Shown: one piece after another, positions 8,034 to 18,181 of the stretch
Layout: each line of letters begins with the position of its first letter
Numbering within the stretch: position 1 is the stretch's first letter
DNA from: Deltaproteobacteria bacterium
Lineage (GTDB): Bacteria; UBA10199; JADGCS01
DNA length: 64,000 bases
Direction of reading: 5' to 3'
NCBI GenBank assembly: GCA_015228875.1
Contig: JADGCS010000002.1
Location: forward strand, 1 to 64,000
Translations under genes and position numbers: made by a program
Notes under the pieces: generated by a model
What the model was told of the DNA's origin: nothing
Databases searched by the model: none
The model's input: only the letters and a program-made list of their open reading frames with translations

Positions 8034-9419
8034 TTGACAGCAGGAATCACTTATGACGGGCGTTTAGCAAAAGTTTCTATGCCCCAGAACGAAGGCTCAA
8101 CCAATCATCTCAAAGTGACACAGAGGGACAAACTTGCCGAAATGCATGACCTTGCAAAGAAACGTCAGGGCCGTTGTCTGTCGGAGTTGTACAGCAACAA
8201 CAAGACAAAGCTTCAATGGCAGTGTCAAAATAATCATGTATGGGAGGCCGTTCCCCATGCCATCAGGGCAGGCACATGGTGTCCTTTTTGTGCGGGGAAG
8301 ATAAAAGGCAGCATCGAAGAAATGCGATCTCTCGCCAAAAAAAGGGGCGGTGATTGTCTCTCCGCTGTTTATATCAGCAGACACCATCCTCTTGAATTCA
8401 CATGCCGCAGACATCACAAATGGCGGGCCTCTCCAACGGCCATTATCCGCGGGCAGTGGTGTCCTGCCTGTTTTGGCAATCAAAAGGGCAGTATTGAAAA
8501 AATGCAGCAGCGGGCAGCGGAGATGGGCGGTGACTGTCTGTCGAAAATATACATCAACGAAAATACCAAACTTACCTGGCGGTGCAGGCACGGGCATGTG
8601 TGGCAGGCCGTTCCCGGAAATATCAAAACGGGTCACTGGTGTCCCGTCTGCGGGAGATTAAAAAGCATAGAGCGACGCCGCTACCTGTACAAGCAAAAGA
8701 TAACCAGGCTCATAAAGGATCGCGGCCGCGGTTTATGGAGTGAATATAAAAACGCCAAACAACAAATGCGCTGGAAGTGTCATCGGGGGCACGTATGGAG
8801 CGCCACACCCTACAGTGTGTTAAAAGGCGGGTGGTGTCCCCTGTGTTTTAAAAAAGTGATGGCTGGTGATGCTCCGACAATCAAAAAAACAAAAGAGCTG
8901 TGTTACGGGCGTGGATTAAGGGCCCATCCAAAAAATTCGCGTTCCGTAGGGTCCCGAGGAGAGATTTTTATTTTTGGCAGGTCATTTGACAGAAGGGCCG
9001 TGGTCAAGCAGGCAGAGAGTAAAAACAGGGTCATGGTTCTGGACGATAACGACGTGATTTTAGAGTTTCTTAAAGACTATTATACCGCTAAAAACTGCGA
9101 GGTTCTGTGTTTTGACTCTGCTGACAAGGCACTTATAACGGCGCGTCACCATCAATTTGATCTTGCTTTGGTAGATGTAAATCTGGGAAACCAGATGAAC
9201 GGCATCAGTTTTATAAGGGCGATGAAAAAACAACAGCCCTCATGTTGTTTTCAGGCCATGACGGGTTACTCTGACCTGCTTAACTCGTCAAACCACGCAC
9301 TTGCGCGTCTGGGTGTCGATGGTGTCTGGAGCAAACCCTACACGGCTGAAAGACTCAACAGCATACTTGATGTTTTAAAAAAGAGAAACCATGAATTACC
9401 AAAACCTGACAAGAGATGA
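8034..9419 (+). CDS. four-repeat zinc-ribbon (DUF4379-like) protein with C-terminal receiver (REC) domain
   Basis: Four repeats of [W/F]xCxxxHxWxAxP...WCPxC, then VMVLDDNDVILEFLKDYY...LALVDVNLG...SKPYTAERL (REC). Confidence 0.8.
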   Translation: MTAGITYDGRLAKVSMPQNEGSTNHLKVTQRDKLAEMHDLAKKRQGRCLSELYSNNKTKLQWQCQNNHVWEAVPHAIRAGTWCPFCAGKIKGSIEEMRSLAKKRGGDCLSAVYISRHHPLEFTCRRHHKWRASPTAIIRGQWCPACFGNQKGSIEKMQQRAAEMGGDCLSKIYINENTKLTWRCRHGHVWQAVPGNIKTGHWCPVCGRLKSIERRRYLYKQKITRLIKDRGRGLWSEYKNAKQQMRWKCHRGHVWSATPYSVLKGGWCPLCFKKVMAGDAPTIKKTKELCYGRGLRAHPKNSRSVGSRGEIFIFGRSFDRRAVVKQAESKNRVMVLDDNDVILEFLKDYYTAKNCEVLCFDSADKALITARHHQFDLALVDVNLGNQMNGISFIRAMKKQQPSCCFQAMTGYSDLLNSSNHALARLGVDGVWSKPYTAERLNSILDVLKKRNHELPKPDKR

Positions 9420-11331
9420 ACTGATGAGAGAAATTGAGGCACGGGATCGGCAAGCGGAAGCGGCAACGGTCTCCCTGCAGGCATTTGCGGACGCATCAGC
9501 AGACCTCATGATGGCTATAGACGCCGAGGGTAATCTTCTGCATGTCAACAGGACACTTGCCCGACGTTATAACAAGGATCAACAAGAACTCGTGGGGACT
9601 AACGCATGGTCTCTTATTGCGCCGGAACTCACAGAGAGCCGCCAAAAACATGTCGCCATGGTCCATAAGACAGGTCAGCCGGTTCGGTTCGAGGATTTTA
9701 GCCGGGGGACATGGCTTGATAATCTCGTTTTTCCGATCTTTGATGAACAGGGAGGGGTCAAGGCCTTTGGGATTGTCGCACGCGATATCACCGCTCAAAG
9801 GCTGCAGGAGCAGAAACTCAGGGATCTTCAAACCGAGCAGCGCCTGATTATAGACCACATTCCCACACTCATAGCCTTTGTTGACAAACAAAAGAGATAC
9901 CGTTTTGCCAATAAAGCATACTGTGACCTTTTTAAAACTACTCCCGACGCGATTGTCGGAAAAACACTCGAAGAAGTGATGGGCAAATATCTGTGCGATA
10001 TGCTCGCACCAAAGATCGAAAAGACTCTTATGGGTCAGATTGTCGAGTTTGAGACCACACCCATGCTCCCCGACAAGATGTTCAGGCAATTTCATGCCCT
10101 GTATATTCCCTTTAAAAAAGACCGATTCACAGACGGTTTTTTTGCTTTTGTAAATGACATCACCGAGCAAAAAAAGAAAGAAAAAGAGATGCGTCAGTTG
10201 GAGAAGATGGAGGCCATCGGCCAACTTGCGGGCGGCATTGCGCACGACTTTAACAATCAGCTCGCGGGTATTCTGGGATACAACGATTTGCTTCTCAGGT
10301 TTTTAGAAAATGAAAAGCTTGTCAAATACGCAAAAAATGTTCGTGTCGCGGCAGAGAGGGCCGCCGATCTGACTGCCAAGCTCCTGGCCTTTGCACGCAA
10401 GGGCAACGACACGTTTGCGGCTGTGGATTTTCACGCCATTGTCGCAGAGGTGGCCAACGTGACCGAGCGCATTGCGGACAAACGTATCGAGATTACGCAG
10501 GAACTCTCTGCAAAGCACTCCATTGTCCTTGGTGATTCAAGCCAACTACAGAATGCCGTCCTTAACATGGCGATTAATGCCATCGACGCCATGCCAGAGG
10601 GGGGGAGATTGACCTTTAAAACAGATGTTGTGGCCATAACAGAAGGTGTCACTACAGAAAAAACAATCATCCCCATACCACCCGGCCAATATTTTAAAAT
10701 AGCGTTGACCGATACAGGCATCGGGATTGACCCCGAAATTCAAGGGCGTATCTTTGAACCGTTTTTTACCACAAAGCCGGTGGATAAGGGCACAGGGATG
10801 GGGCTTGCCAGTGTTTTTGGCACGGTCGAGAGACACAAGGGTTCCTTATCTGTCTTTTCCCAGGTCGGCATGGGCAGCACATTTACCCTTTATCTGCCGC
10901 TTGCCAACAAGTCGCTCATCAGCAAGTCATCCGAGATCCAAAGAGACATTTTAACAGGCAGTGAACACATCCTTTTTGTAGACGACGAAAAGGTGGTTCG
11001 CGAGATGGGCGCCGACATGCTTGCCGAGCTGGGGTACCAGGTCGATGTAAAAAAGGATGGCGCAGAGGCCGTGGCCTTTTACAAAAAATCGTGGCGAGAC
11101 ATCCATCTCGTGATCCTCGACATGACCATGCCCGTCATGAACGGCAGGGAGGTTTTTAAAAAAATGAAAGCCATTAACCCCGATGTAAAGGTGATTATCT
11201 CTTCGGGTTACGACATCAGCAAAGAATCTCAACGCCTTGCCAGCGAGGGCGTCCAGGCATTCATAAGCAAACCCTACGATACGGGCCAAATCTCGGCAAA
11301 GATAAGAAACGTGCTGGATAAAAAAAAGTAG
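9391..11331 (+). CDS. hybrid sensor histidine kinase (PAS-PAS-HisKA-HATPase_c-REC)
   Basis: AGGIAHDFNNQLAGILGYNDL, DTGIGIDPEIQGRIFEPFFTTKPVDKGTGMGL, HILFVDDEKVVREM...LVILDMTMPVMNG. Confidence 0.93.
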   Translation: MNYQNLTRDELMREIEARDRQAEAATVSLQAFADASADLMMAIDAEGNLLHVNRTLARRYNKDQQELVGTNAWSLIAPELTESRQKHVAMVHKTGQPVRFEDFSRGTWLDNLVFPIFDEQGGVKAFGIVARDITAQRLQEQKLRDLQTEQRLIIDHIPTLIAFVDKQKRYRFANKAYCDLFKTTPDAIVGKTLEEVMGKYLCDMLAPKIEKTLMGQIVEFETTPMLPDKMFRQFHALYIPFKKDRFTDGFFAFVNDITEQKKKEKEMRQLEKMEAIGQLAGGIAHDFNNQLAGILGYNDLLLRFLENEKLVKYAKNVRVAAERAADLTAKLLAFARKGNDTFAAVDFHAIVAEVANVTERIADKRIEITQELSAKHSIVLGDSSQLQNAVLNMAINAIDAMPEGGRLTFKTDVVAITEGVTTEKTIIPIPPGQYFKIALTDTGIGIDPEIQGRIFEPFFTTKPVDKGTGMGLASVFGTVERHKGSLSVFSQVGMGSTFTLYLPLANKSLISKSSEIQRDILTGSEHILFVDDEKVVREMGADMLAELGYQVDVKKDGAEAVAFYKKSWRDIHLVILDMTMPVMNGREVFKKMKAINPDVKVIISSGYDISKESQRLASEGVQAFISKPYDTGQISAKIRNVLDKKK

Positions 11332-11507
11332 CGCGTTCAGGACTGGATTTCGCTCGGATTTATTTCTCTGATCGCCGTGGAATCTTTAACGCGGGCAGAA
11401 AAGAAGCGGGCAATAGAGCAGGTAGCGGGTCGCGAGATTGAGATGAAGGCAGTTTTTTGTTGTTTTATTTCGTTGCGTAATACAAACACTATTGTTAAAA
11501 TTGTGCA

Positions 11508-12287
11508 ATGAAATACATCCCCGAAAACATCGCCCTTTATGCCCGGCTAAAGGGCATTTCTGAGAGAGCAGCCTTACAGGTTTTTTTGCAGATTCTGGTT
11601 CTCAAAAACATTAGATGGAGCAAACAAAAGATGATTGGCGGGACGGTCCTTGTATTGGGGCATGGCAACCCGCGTTTTTCCGAAGACATCGACCTTACGG
11701 CACTCAATGATCCAATGAGTCTCGAAACGGATCTGCAAAAGGCAGGACATGAGGTTGGGGTCTGGCTCAAGGCCAAGGCTAAATTGACAGCCCCAAAACC
11801 GGGTAAAAGCACATGGAAACTCAAGGTATGTTTTGATGACGAGCCGGGGCAAATCAGTCTGCATATTGATTCGCAGACGTATCCATCACATTCAAGTCAT
11901 TCTGTGGTTGTTGCATTTCAGGGCATACCCCCCTTTATCATTCCCAGTGTTTCCCTTGTCGAAATTATGGCAGACAAACTGATCGCACTCGCCATGCGTC
12001 ATTATGTCGGAGGGCGTGATATTTTTGATCTCTGGTATCACTGGTTCAACACACCTGACTCGGCAAAGTCAGACAAACCTGTTCTGGATATTCTTAAAAA
12101 AAAGGCAAAGGATCGCAAAATCAAAGAGGACATCATCACCCTTGCGGGAACACGTTTGGCCAAAACCATTCCGTCAAGATGTGTTGACGAGTGGGATCGT
12201 TATCTCCCCCAAAATCTACGTCATGAGGGATTGTATCAGACGATTTACAAAACGGTACAATCAAAATTAGAAAAACTTAAAAAATGA
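11508..12287 (+). CDS. AbiEii-family nucleotidyltransferase toxin
   Basis: VLVLGHGNPRFSEDIDLTA; LVEIMADKLIALAMRHYVGGRDIFDLWY. Confidence 0.85.
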   Translation: MKYIPENIALYARLKGISERAALQVFLQILVLKNIRWSKQKMIGGTVLVLGHGNPRFSEDIDLTALNDPMSLETDLQKAGHEVGVWLKAKAKLTAPKPGKSTWKLKVCFDDEPGQISLHIDSQTYPSHSSHSVVVAFQGIPPFIIPSVSLVEIMADKLIALAMRHYVGGRDIFDLWYHWFNTPDSAKSDKPVLDILKKKAKDRKIKEDIITLAGTRLAKTIPSRCVDEWDRYLPQNLRHEGLYQTIYKTVQSKLEKLKK

Positions 12288-12859
12288 AAAAGATCGCCGT
12301 CATCAAACTGCTCCACGAACTTGCCAGTAGGCATAATAAAAAAATTGTAACTCTCAGGGAGATTTCTATTCTCACGGGTGAATCACAGGCATCTCTTGGA
12401 ATCAGTTTTTTACGATTGAGCCGCGAGGGTTTTGTGGCCTGCGTAGGAAGGCACTGGATCAATCTGGTTAACGCCCCGCGGCTCGAAGACATTGCATTTG
12501 TCATGCGGCCCGTTTCATACATTTCTTTTGAGAGTGCCCTGTACAAAAAAAATATTCTTTCGCAGGCACCGTTAGGAAAATTATCAGTAGCAACAACAGG
12601 ACGCCCCAAAAATGTCAAAACACCGCTTGGCGAGATTGAATTTATCCACATCAAACAAGATCTGTATTTTGGATTTGATGCTTCGCGCACAGCCCTTGCA
12701 GAAAAGGCTCTTTTAGATCTTATTTATGTCCGCAAAAAAAAAGGACTCACTCCTTTGCCGCCAGTCACCCTGTATCTGGATGAACTCAATCACGGGCTTT
12801 TGAAAAGGTTTGTAAAACGATTTCCGCAGAGTGTTGGGGTAGAGGTGAGGGATTTTTAA
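12284..12859 (+). CDS. AbiEi-like type IV antitoxin/winged-helix regulator
   Basis: ATGA overlap with the toxin gene; ISILTGESQASLGISFLRLSREGFV...ALAEKALLDLIYV. Confidence 0.75.
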   Translation: MKKIAVIKLLHELASRHNKKIVTLREISILTGESQASLGISFLRLSREGFVACVGRHWINLVNAPRLEDIAFVMRPVSYISFESALYKKNILSQAPLGKLSVATTGRPKNVKTPLGEIEFIHIKQDLYFGFDASRTALAEKALLDLIYVRKKKGLTPLPPVTLYLDELNHGLLKRFVKRFPQSVGVEVRDF

Positions 12860-12879
12860 CCCCCAGCTGGGGGTAATAG

Positions 12880-12955
12880 GCGCATATCGCCAAACATGAA
12901 ATCTTTCATGTTCAGCGCTAAGCACTCCCCGCCCCTTGGGGCGTAACGCGAGGAT
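12880..12955. repeat. Diverged family-2 palindromic repeat plus GC-rich palindromes (ACCCCCAGCTGGGGGT at 12859..12874; CGCCCCTTGGGGCG at 12930..12943)
   Basis: Contains AACATGAAA-TC-TTTCATGTT as in the copies near 36440, 45730 and 47690. Confidence 0.6.
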
Positions 12956-13166
12956 TTTCTCGACTTGCCAGTTGTATCAGGTTCACCCTTGTATTAATTG
13001 CTTTTTTATCAACAAACACCCTTGTATAATTTGCCGTTATATCTGGTGGGGCAGCTGCAGAGGATTGTTAAAACTCAATTGATTGAGAGTTGACAAAGGG
13101 GGATTTTAAACACCCCGCCACTTGGTGCTTGAGCATTTTGAAATTGCACGGTACACGTGGCGGAAT

Positions 13167-14693
13167 ATGAACAAAATCTATCCAAGACGTGTCTTACACA
13201 TCCTCTTGTTGACTGTTGTGTTTTCCATTTTCTTTTCCTGTTCTGCCTTTAACAACACCGAGACCCTCGACCTTAAAAAAAGAATCAAAAAAATCACACT
13301 CGATAACGGCATGCGGGTCCTGCTGTTAAAGAGGCAGGGGGCCCCCGTGTTTTCGGCGCAGATTAAGGTTAAGGTGGGCAATGTCGAAGAACAGGCAGGG
13401 TCCTACGGGCTGGCCCATTTTTTTGAGCACCTTGCCTTTAAGGGGACAGAGACCATCGGGACAACAGACTACGCAAAGGAGCGCGCACTTTTAGATCAAA
13501 TCTTTAAGATCGGGACCGAGATCGTCAACCTCAAAAAACAAAAAGGGGATGCAGCAAAAATCGCCGCACTTGTCACACAGCGCGAGCAGCTCGAAGCAGA
13601 ACAAAAAAAACTTGTGGTGAACAACGAGTTCATGCAGATTTACCAGCGTCACGGGTCAGTCGACCTTAACGCCACCACAGCAAATGACTTTACAACGTAT
13701 TATGTCTCGCTGCCGGTCAATAAACTTGAACTCTGGGCCTACATGGAGAGCGCCCGTTTTCAAACCCCTGTGATGCGCGATTTTTTTACCGAGGTGAGTG
13801 TGGTGGCCGAAGAAAGACGTTCCCGCATCGATAACTCGCCTGTTGGCCTTTTGTACGAGGCCTTTGTGGATCAGTCCTTCGATCAAAGCCCTTACGGGGT
13901 CATGGTTGTGGGTCCTGCGGCCGATATCCAAAATTACACACCTGCAGTGGCGCGGGCGTTTTATGAAAAATACTACATCCCCTCGCGCATTGTTGTTTCT
14001 GTGGTTGGCAACATCGATATCAAAGAAACCGAGGCCATCATCAGAAAATATTTTTCGTCAATCCCCGCAAAAGAAGACCCCAAAAACAATTTTACGCACG
14101 AAAATTTTGACCCCAAGACATTTCCCAGAAAAAAGGTTCTCACCGGACCCGAACAGCCTCGATTTTATCTGGGCTATCACAGACCGGCACACCCGCATGA
14201 CGACGACATTATCATGGATGTGATTCAGGATATCATGTGCAGCGGCCGGACATCGCGTTTGTTTAAACAGCTTGTGCTTGATACCAAAAAAGCCTCTTTT
14301 GCGGGTTGTTATGCCTCGATCCCGGGGGCAAGGCTCGACAATATCTTTACGTTTTATGTGATGCCCCTTAAGGGACACACAAACAGCGAGTTAAAAAAAG
14401 ACATAGAAACAGAGATCGAAAAATTGATGACAGAGGGCCCGTCACCATACGAACTTCAGCGGGTCAAAAACAGCATCGATGCGGATCTTGTTTATTCATT
14501 GCAGTCAAACAGCGGTCTTGCCTCACAGCTCGCATTTTATGAGAGCCTCACCGGCAGTTGGGAATATATTTACACACTTCAGGATCGTATTCATGCCATC
14601 ACGGCAGATGACGTTAAAAGGGTGCTTAAAACCTACTTTGTGGAGAGCGGCGAGGTTGCTGTTTATTACGAACTGGATAAAACAAGTTACTAA
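13167..14693 (+). CDS. M16 family zinc peptidase
   Basis: Signal peptide/lipobox-like N-terminus; HFFEHLAFKGTETIG (HxxEH). Confidence 0.9.
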   Translation: MNKIYPRRVLHILLLTVVFSIFFSCSAFNNTETLDLKKRIKKITLDNGMRVLLLKRQGAPVFSAQIKVKVGNVEEQAGSYGLAHFFEHLAFKGTETIGTTDYAKERALLDQIFKIGTEIVNLKKQKGDAAKIAALVTQREQLEAEQKKLVVNNEFMQIYQRHGSVDLNATTANDFTTYYVSLPVNKLELWAYMESARFQTPVMRDFFTEVSVVAEERRSRIDNSPVGLLYEAFVDQSFDQSPYGVMVVGPAADIQNYTPAVARAFYEKYYIPSRIVVSVVGNIDIKETEAIIRKYFSSIPAKEDPKNNFTHENFDPKTFPRKKVLTGPEQPRFYLGYHRPAHPHDDDIIMDVIQDIMCSGRTSRLFKQLVLDTKKASFAGCYASIPGARLDNIFTFYVMPLKGHTNSELKKDIETEIEKLMTEGPSPYELQRVKNSIDADLVYSLQSNSGLASQLAFYESLTGSWEYIYTLQDRIHAITADDVKRVLKTYFVESGEVAVYYELDKTSY

Positions 14694-14765
14694 CTTGACT
14701 GTGACGCGATTGCATTTCTCCATTTTGCAAGGAATGTGCCCGCGCTCTGTCAACTTTGAACTTTC
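14683..14765 (+). repeat. Family-1 palindromic repeat
   Basis: CAAGTTACTAACTTGACTGTGACGCGATTG...CCCGCGCTCTGTCAACTTTGAA. Confidence 0.85.
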
Positions 14766-14819
14766 TATACATCAAGGTAGTCTCTTTCATGTGCATATTC
14801 TGGAGGCGTTGTCACAATT

Positions 14820-16238
14820 ATGAAAAACATCATCCAACTGTTATTTGTTGCCCTTGTTTTATTTTACACACACTCTCTCTTTGCCCTTGACCCCAAAATA
14901 TCAGAGATCACACAAAAACAACTGCCGATCATCGCAGAACCAGAGATCAACATCACAACCCTCTCAAACGGTGTAAAACTCTATTACCTCCAGGACAACG
15001 AACTGCCGATCATTAAAATCAAATCTTTTTTTGAAACAGGCCTGGTTTACGAGTCAAAGGATCAGAGGGGTCTTACAAGTTTTTTTATGTCTGCATGGCA
15101 GTCCGGTGGGGCAAAGGGGCTTTCCCCCGAAAAGGTCGATGAAGAACTCGAATTTATTTCGGCGAGTCTTATGGGGACCGAGGCCGCGGACCTTGCTTCC
15201 ATGACTTTGATCTGTCTTCAAAAGGACCTTAAAACGGCCCTCGACATTTACTTTAATGTTCTTAAAAATCCCGACTTCGAACAAAGCCGGATTGATGTGA
15301 TTAAAAAAAATATTCTCGACGGCATACAAAGAAGAAACGAAGAACCGCTGAGTATTTTAAACAGAGAATTTCTGCAGGCATTGTTTGGAAAAGACAGTGT
15401 CTACGCCTGGATGTCTACTCCAGAGACGATCAATGTCGTCAAGCGCGAGACACTGTTCAAATTTTATGCGGATAATATTGCGCCAAACCGTATGCTGATC
15501 GCAGCAAGCGCGCCGCTTTCGTTCGATGCATTTGTAAAACTGATCGAAGGTTATTTGTCTGACTGGCGAAAAACACTGCCTCCCAAAAACTATCCACCCG
15601 AGATTCAAAAAAAATGGGAAAAATCAGTGGGCTTTATTCACAAGCAGGGGAATCAAAGCTCCATTGCCTTGGGGCATTTTGGTGAGAGGCGCTTTAACAA
15701 GGATAAATACAAACTGATCCTTGCCGACGAGATTTTGGGGGGTTCGACCTTTGGTTCAAAACTCGGCGACAAACTGCGGACAGATCTTGGTCTTGTCTAC
15801 TCGATTATGTCATCGTTTGGGTTTGAGAGGGACTACGGGTCATTCAGGATGGTCACGCAGACAAAATCCGAATCCACCTTTACAGCCATCGACGCGATCA
15901 AAAAAATTATTGACGACATGGTGAAAAATAAAAACATCACCGAGGCCGAACTGTTTATGGCAAAAGAGCGCATTCTCAACCGTCTGGTCTTTGAGTACGA
16001 GACCCCGTTTAATATTGTGACAAGACGGGTGATCTACGATTATCATGGATACCCTCCCAATTACATCAGCCTGTACCAGAAAGAGATCAGTCAGGTAAAA
16101 CTTGCAGACATCAAGGAGATCCTTGATAAGTATTTTTTTCCGGACCAGCTTAAAGTCATGATTGTCGGGGATCGCGACAAAATACCGGGGCTCAAGGAGT
16201 ACGAAGGACTTGTTGAAACCCCTCTTGACGAGGAGTAA
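14820..16238 (+). CDS. M16 family peptidase-like protein (inactive-type partner)
   Basis: Signal peptide, M16 fold pattern (ILGGSTFGSKLGDKLRTDLGLVYSI), no HxxEH. Confidence 0.85.
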   Translation: MKNIIQLLFVALVLFYTHSLFALDPKISEITQKQLPIIAEPEINITTLSNGVKLYYLQDNELPIIKIKSFFETGLVYESKDQRGLTSFFMSAWQSGGAKGLSPEKVDEELEFISASLMGTEAADLASMTLICLQKDLKTALDIYFNVLKNPDFEQSRIDVIKKNILDGIQRRNEEPLSILNREFLQALFGKDSVYAWMSTPETINVVKRETLFKFYADNIAPNRMLIAASAPLSFDAFVKLIEGYLSDWRKTLPPKNYPPEIQKKWEKSVGFIHKQGNQSSIALGHFGERRFNKDKYKLILADEILGGSTFGSKLGDKLRTDLGLVYSIMSSFGFERDYGSFRMVTQTKSESTFTAIDAIKKIIDDMVKNKNITEAELFMAKERILNRLVFEYETPFNIVTRRVIYDYHGYPPNYISLYQKEISQVKLADIKEILDKYFFPDQLKVMIVGDRDKIPGLKEYEGLVETPLDEE

Positions 16239-16248
16239 ACACCATCTC

Positions 16249-18030
16249 ATGAAATCCATTTTACAAGCAATCAAAGAGGCCTTTGCAACCGCCATTAACG
16301 CCATGCTTCCCGAGGGGGTGGAGCGTCCGGTCCCGCAGATCATCGAGACTGCAGAAAAAAAATTTGGAGATTACCAGTCAAACATTGCCATGGGCCTTGC
16401 AAGGCTCATCAAAAAGCCCCCCCGTGAGATCGCGCAGGATCTGGTAAACCGCCTCAAACTCAGCGATGTCTGCGAAAAGATCGAGACAGCGGGCCCGGGG
16501 TTTATTAACCTGTTTATCAAGACAGAGAGTCTTGAGCGTTTTTTAAAAACCATTCAGGCGGACCCTCGTCTGGGTGTGACGGTGGACCCAGAGATTGTGC
16601 ATCATGTGATCGACTTTTCAAGCCCCAACCTTGCCAAAGAGATGCATGTGGGGCATTTGCGCACCACAGTGACCGGAGAGGTCATATCCCGAATCATTGA
16701 GTTTAAAGGACACACCGTTGAAAGGGTCAATCATGTGGGGGACTGGGGGACCCAGTTTGGGATGTTGTTGCAGAACATTTTTGAAAACCATCCCGATGTG
16801 ATTGATGCCCCTCAAAACTTTGTTGTGAGCGATCTCGAAAAATTTTACAAAGAGGCCAAACAGCGTTTTGATAACGACGCGGCCTTTGCAGAAAAGGCGC
16901 GCGATAAAGTGGTGCTGTTGCAATCAAGGGACGCGACGGCCCTTAAAATCTGGAGGGCCTTTGTCAACGAGTCTTTAAGGCACTGCCACGCCCTCTACAA
17001 GATCATGGGGGTCACTTTAAAGGATGTCGGCGAGAGTTTTTACAACGACAGGTTGCCGCTGATTGTCGAGGAACTCAAAAACAAGGGACTGGCTGTAACC
17101 GATCAGGGGGCCGTCTGTGTCTTTCTGGACGGCTACAAAAACAGGGACGGTGAGCCTTTGCCCATGATCATAAAAAAATCTGACGGCGGGTACAACTACA
17201 CCACAACCGATCTCGCCGCGATCAGGCACCGTATTTTAGACCTTGGCGCGAGGAGGCTCATCTACATTACCGACATCCGTCAGGCCCAGCACTTTGAAAT
17301 GTTCTTTAAACTCGCAAGAATCATCGGGTGGGCGGGCCATGATGTCACACTTAATCACATCGGTTATGGCATGGTGCTGGGGCCGGACAAAAAACCATTC
17401 AAGACACGGGAGGGCGGCACGGTCCGGCTCAAAGACTTGATTCATGAAGGGATCGAGCGGTCACGGGCCCTGATGCTCGAAGGCAATGCGGACACCGAAA
17501 ACACAAGGGTGAGGTCCTTTTCTGCAGAAAAAATTTTAGACATCGCGACAAAAGTAGGTCTTGCGGCGATCAAGTATTCGGATCTTTGTCACAACCTTGC
17601 CAGTGATTATGTGTTCAGCTGGGACAAAATGCTTGCGATGGATGGCAACACGGGGCCTTACATGTTGTACGCCTACACGCGCATTATGGGGATTGGCCGC
17701 AAGGCAGGGATCAACATAAATCACACGCCTCTCGACACCCCGCTTGTGCTCGCACACCCGACGGAGATTGCACTGGCAAAGGAGATCGCACGATTTTCAG
17801 ATGTCATCGACGATGTTGCCATCACCCTTAAACCCAACACCCTGACTGACTATCTTTACGGGCTTGCCAAGGCCTTCAGCTCCTTTTACGACAAAAAGCA
17901 GGGGGTGCCTGTGCTGGATTCGCAACCAGAGTCTACCCGCCAAAGCAGGCTTCTCCTATGCTGCCTGACCGCCCGCACTTTAAAACTGGGACTCAACCTG
18001 CTGAGTATTGATGTTGTCGAAGAGATGTGA
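16249..18030 (+). CDS. argS: arginyl-tRNA synthetase
   Basis: SSPNLAKEMHVGHLRTTVTGEVISRI, HVGDWGTQFGMLL, GMVLGPDKKPFKTREGGTVRL. Confidence 0.96.
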   Translation: MKSILQAIKEAFATAINAMLPEGVERPVPQIIETAEKKFGDYQSNIAMGLARLIKKPPREIAQDLVNRLKLSDVCEKIETAGPGFINLFIKTESLERFLKTIQADPRLGVTVDPEIVHHVIDFSSPNLAKEMHVGHLRTTVTGEVISRIIEFKGHTVERVNHVGDWGTQFGMLLQNIFENHPDVIDAPQNFVVSDLEKFYKEAKQRFDNDAAFAEKARDKVVLLQSRDATALKIWRAFVNESLRHCHALYKIMGVTLKDVGESFYNDRLPLIVEELKNKGLAVTDQGAVCVFLDGYKNRDGEPLPMIIKKSDGGYNYTTTDLAAIRHRILDLGARRLIYITDIRQAQHFEMFFKLARIIGWAGHDVTLNHIGYGMVLGPDKKPFKTREGGTVRLKDLIHEGIERSRALMLEGNADTENTRVRSFSAEKILDIATKVGLAAIKYSDLCHNLASDYVFSWDKMLAMDGNTGPYMLYAYTRIMGIGRKAGININHTPLDTPLVLAHPTEIALAKEIARFSDVIDDVAITLKPNTLTDYLYGLAKAFSSFYDKKQGVPVLDSQPESTRQSRLLLCCLTARTLKLGLNLLSIDVVEEM

Positions 18031-18181
18031 ACCCTGATTGTGCCAGATTTCTTTTGTGGATAACCGGTATAGCGCAATGAAAAAGCTCGATATTTTTCCA
18101 AAAATTTGATAGCTGAAATGCCCGAATGGTCCCGATGTTTTTTAAACAGCATGGACGGATTTAAAAAACATCAATGCCCAC

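Noticed and set aside
9496-10245. 249-aa minus ORF opposite the histidine kinase
   Set aside because: Antisense to a clearly coding kinase; no recognisable domain.
12975-13035. Direct repeat CACCCTTGTAT[T/A]AATT seen twice upstream of the M16 peptidase
   Set aside because: Only two short copies; could be overlapping promoter-like sequences but insufficient to call.
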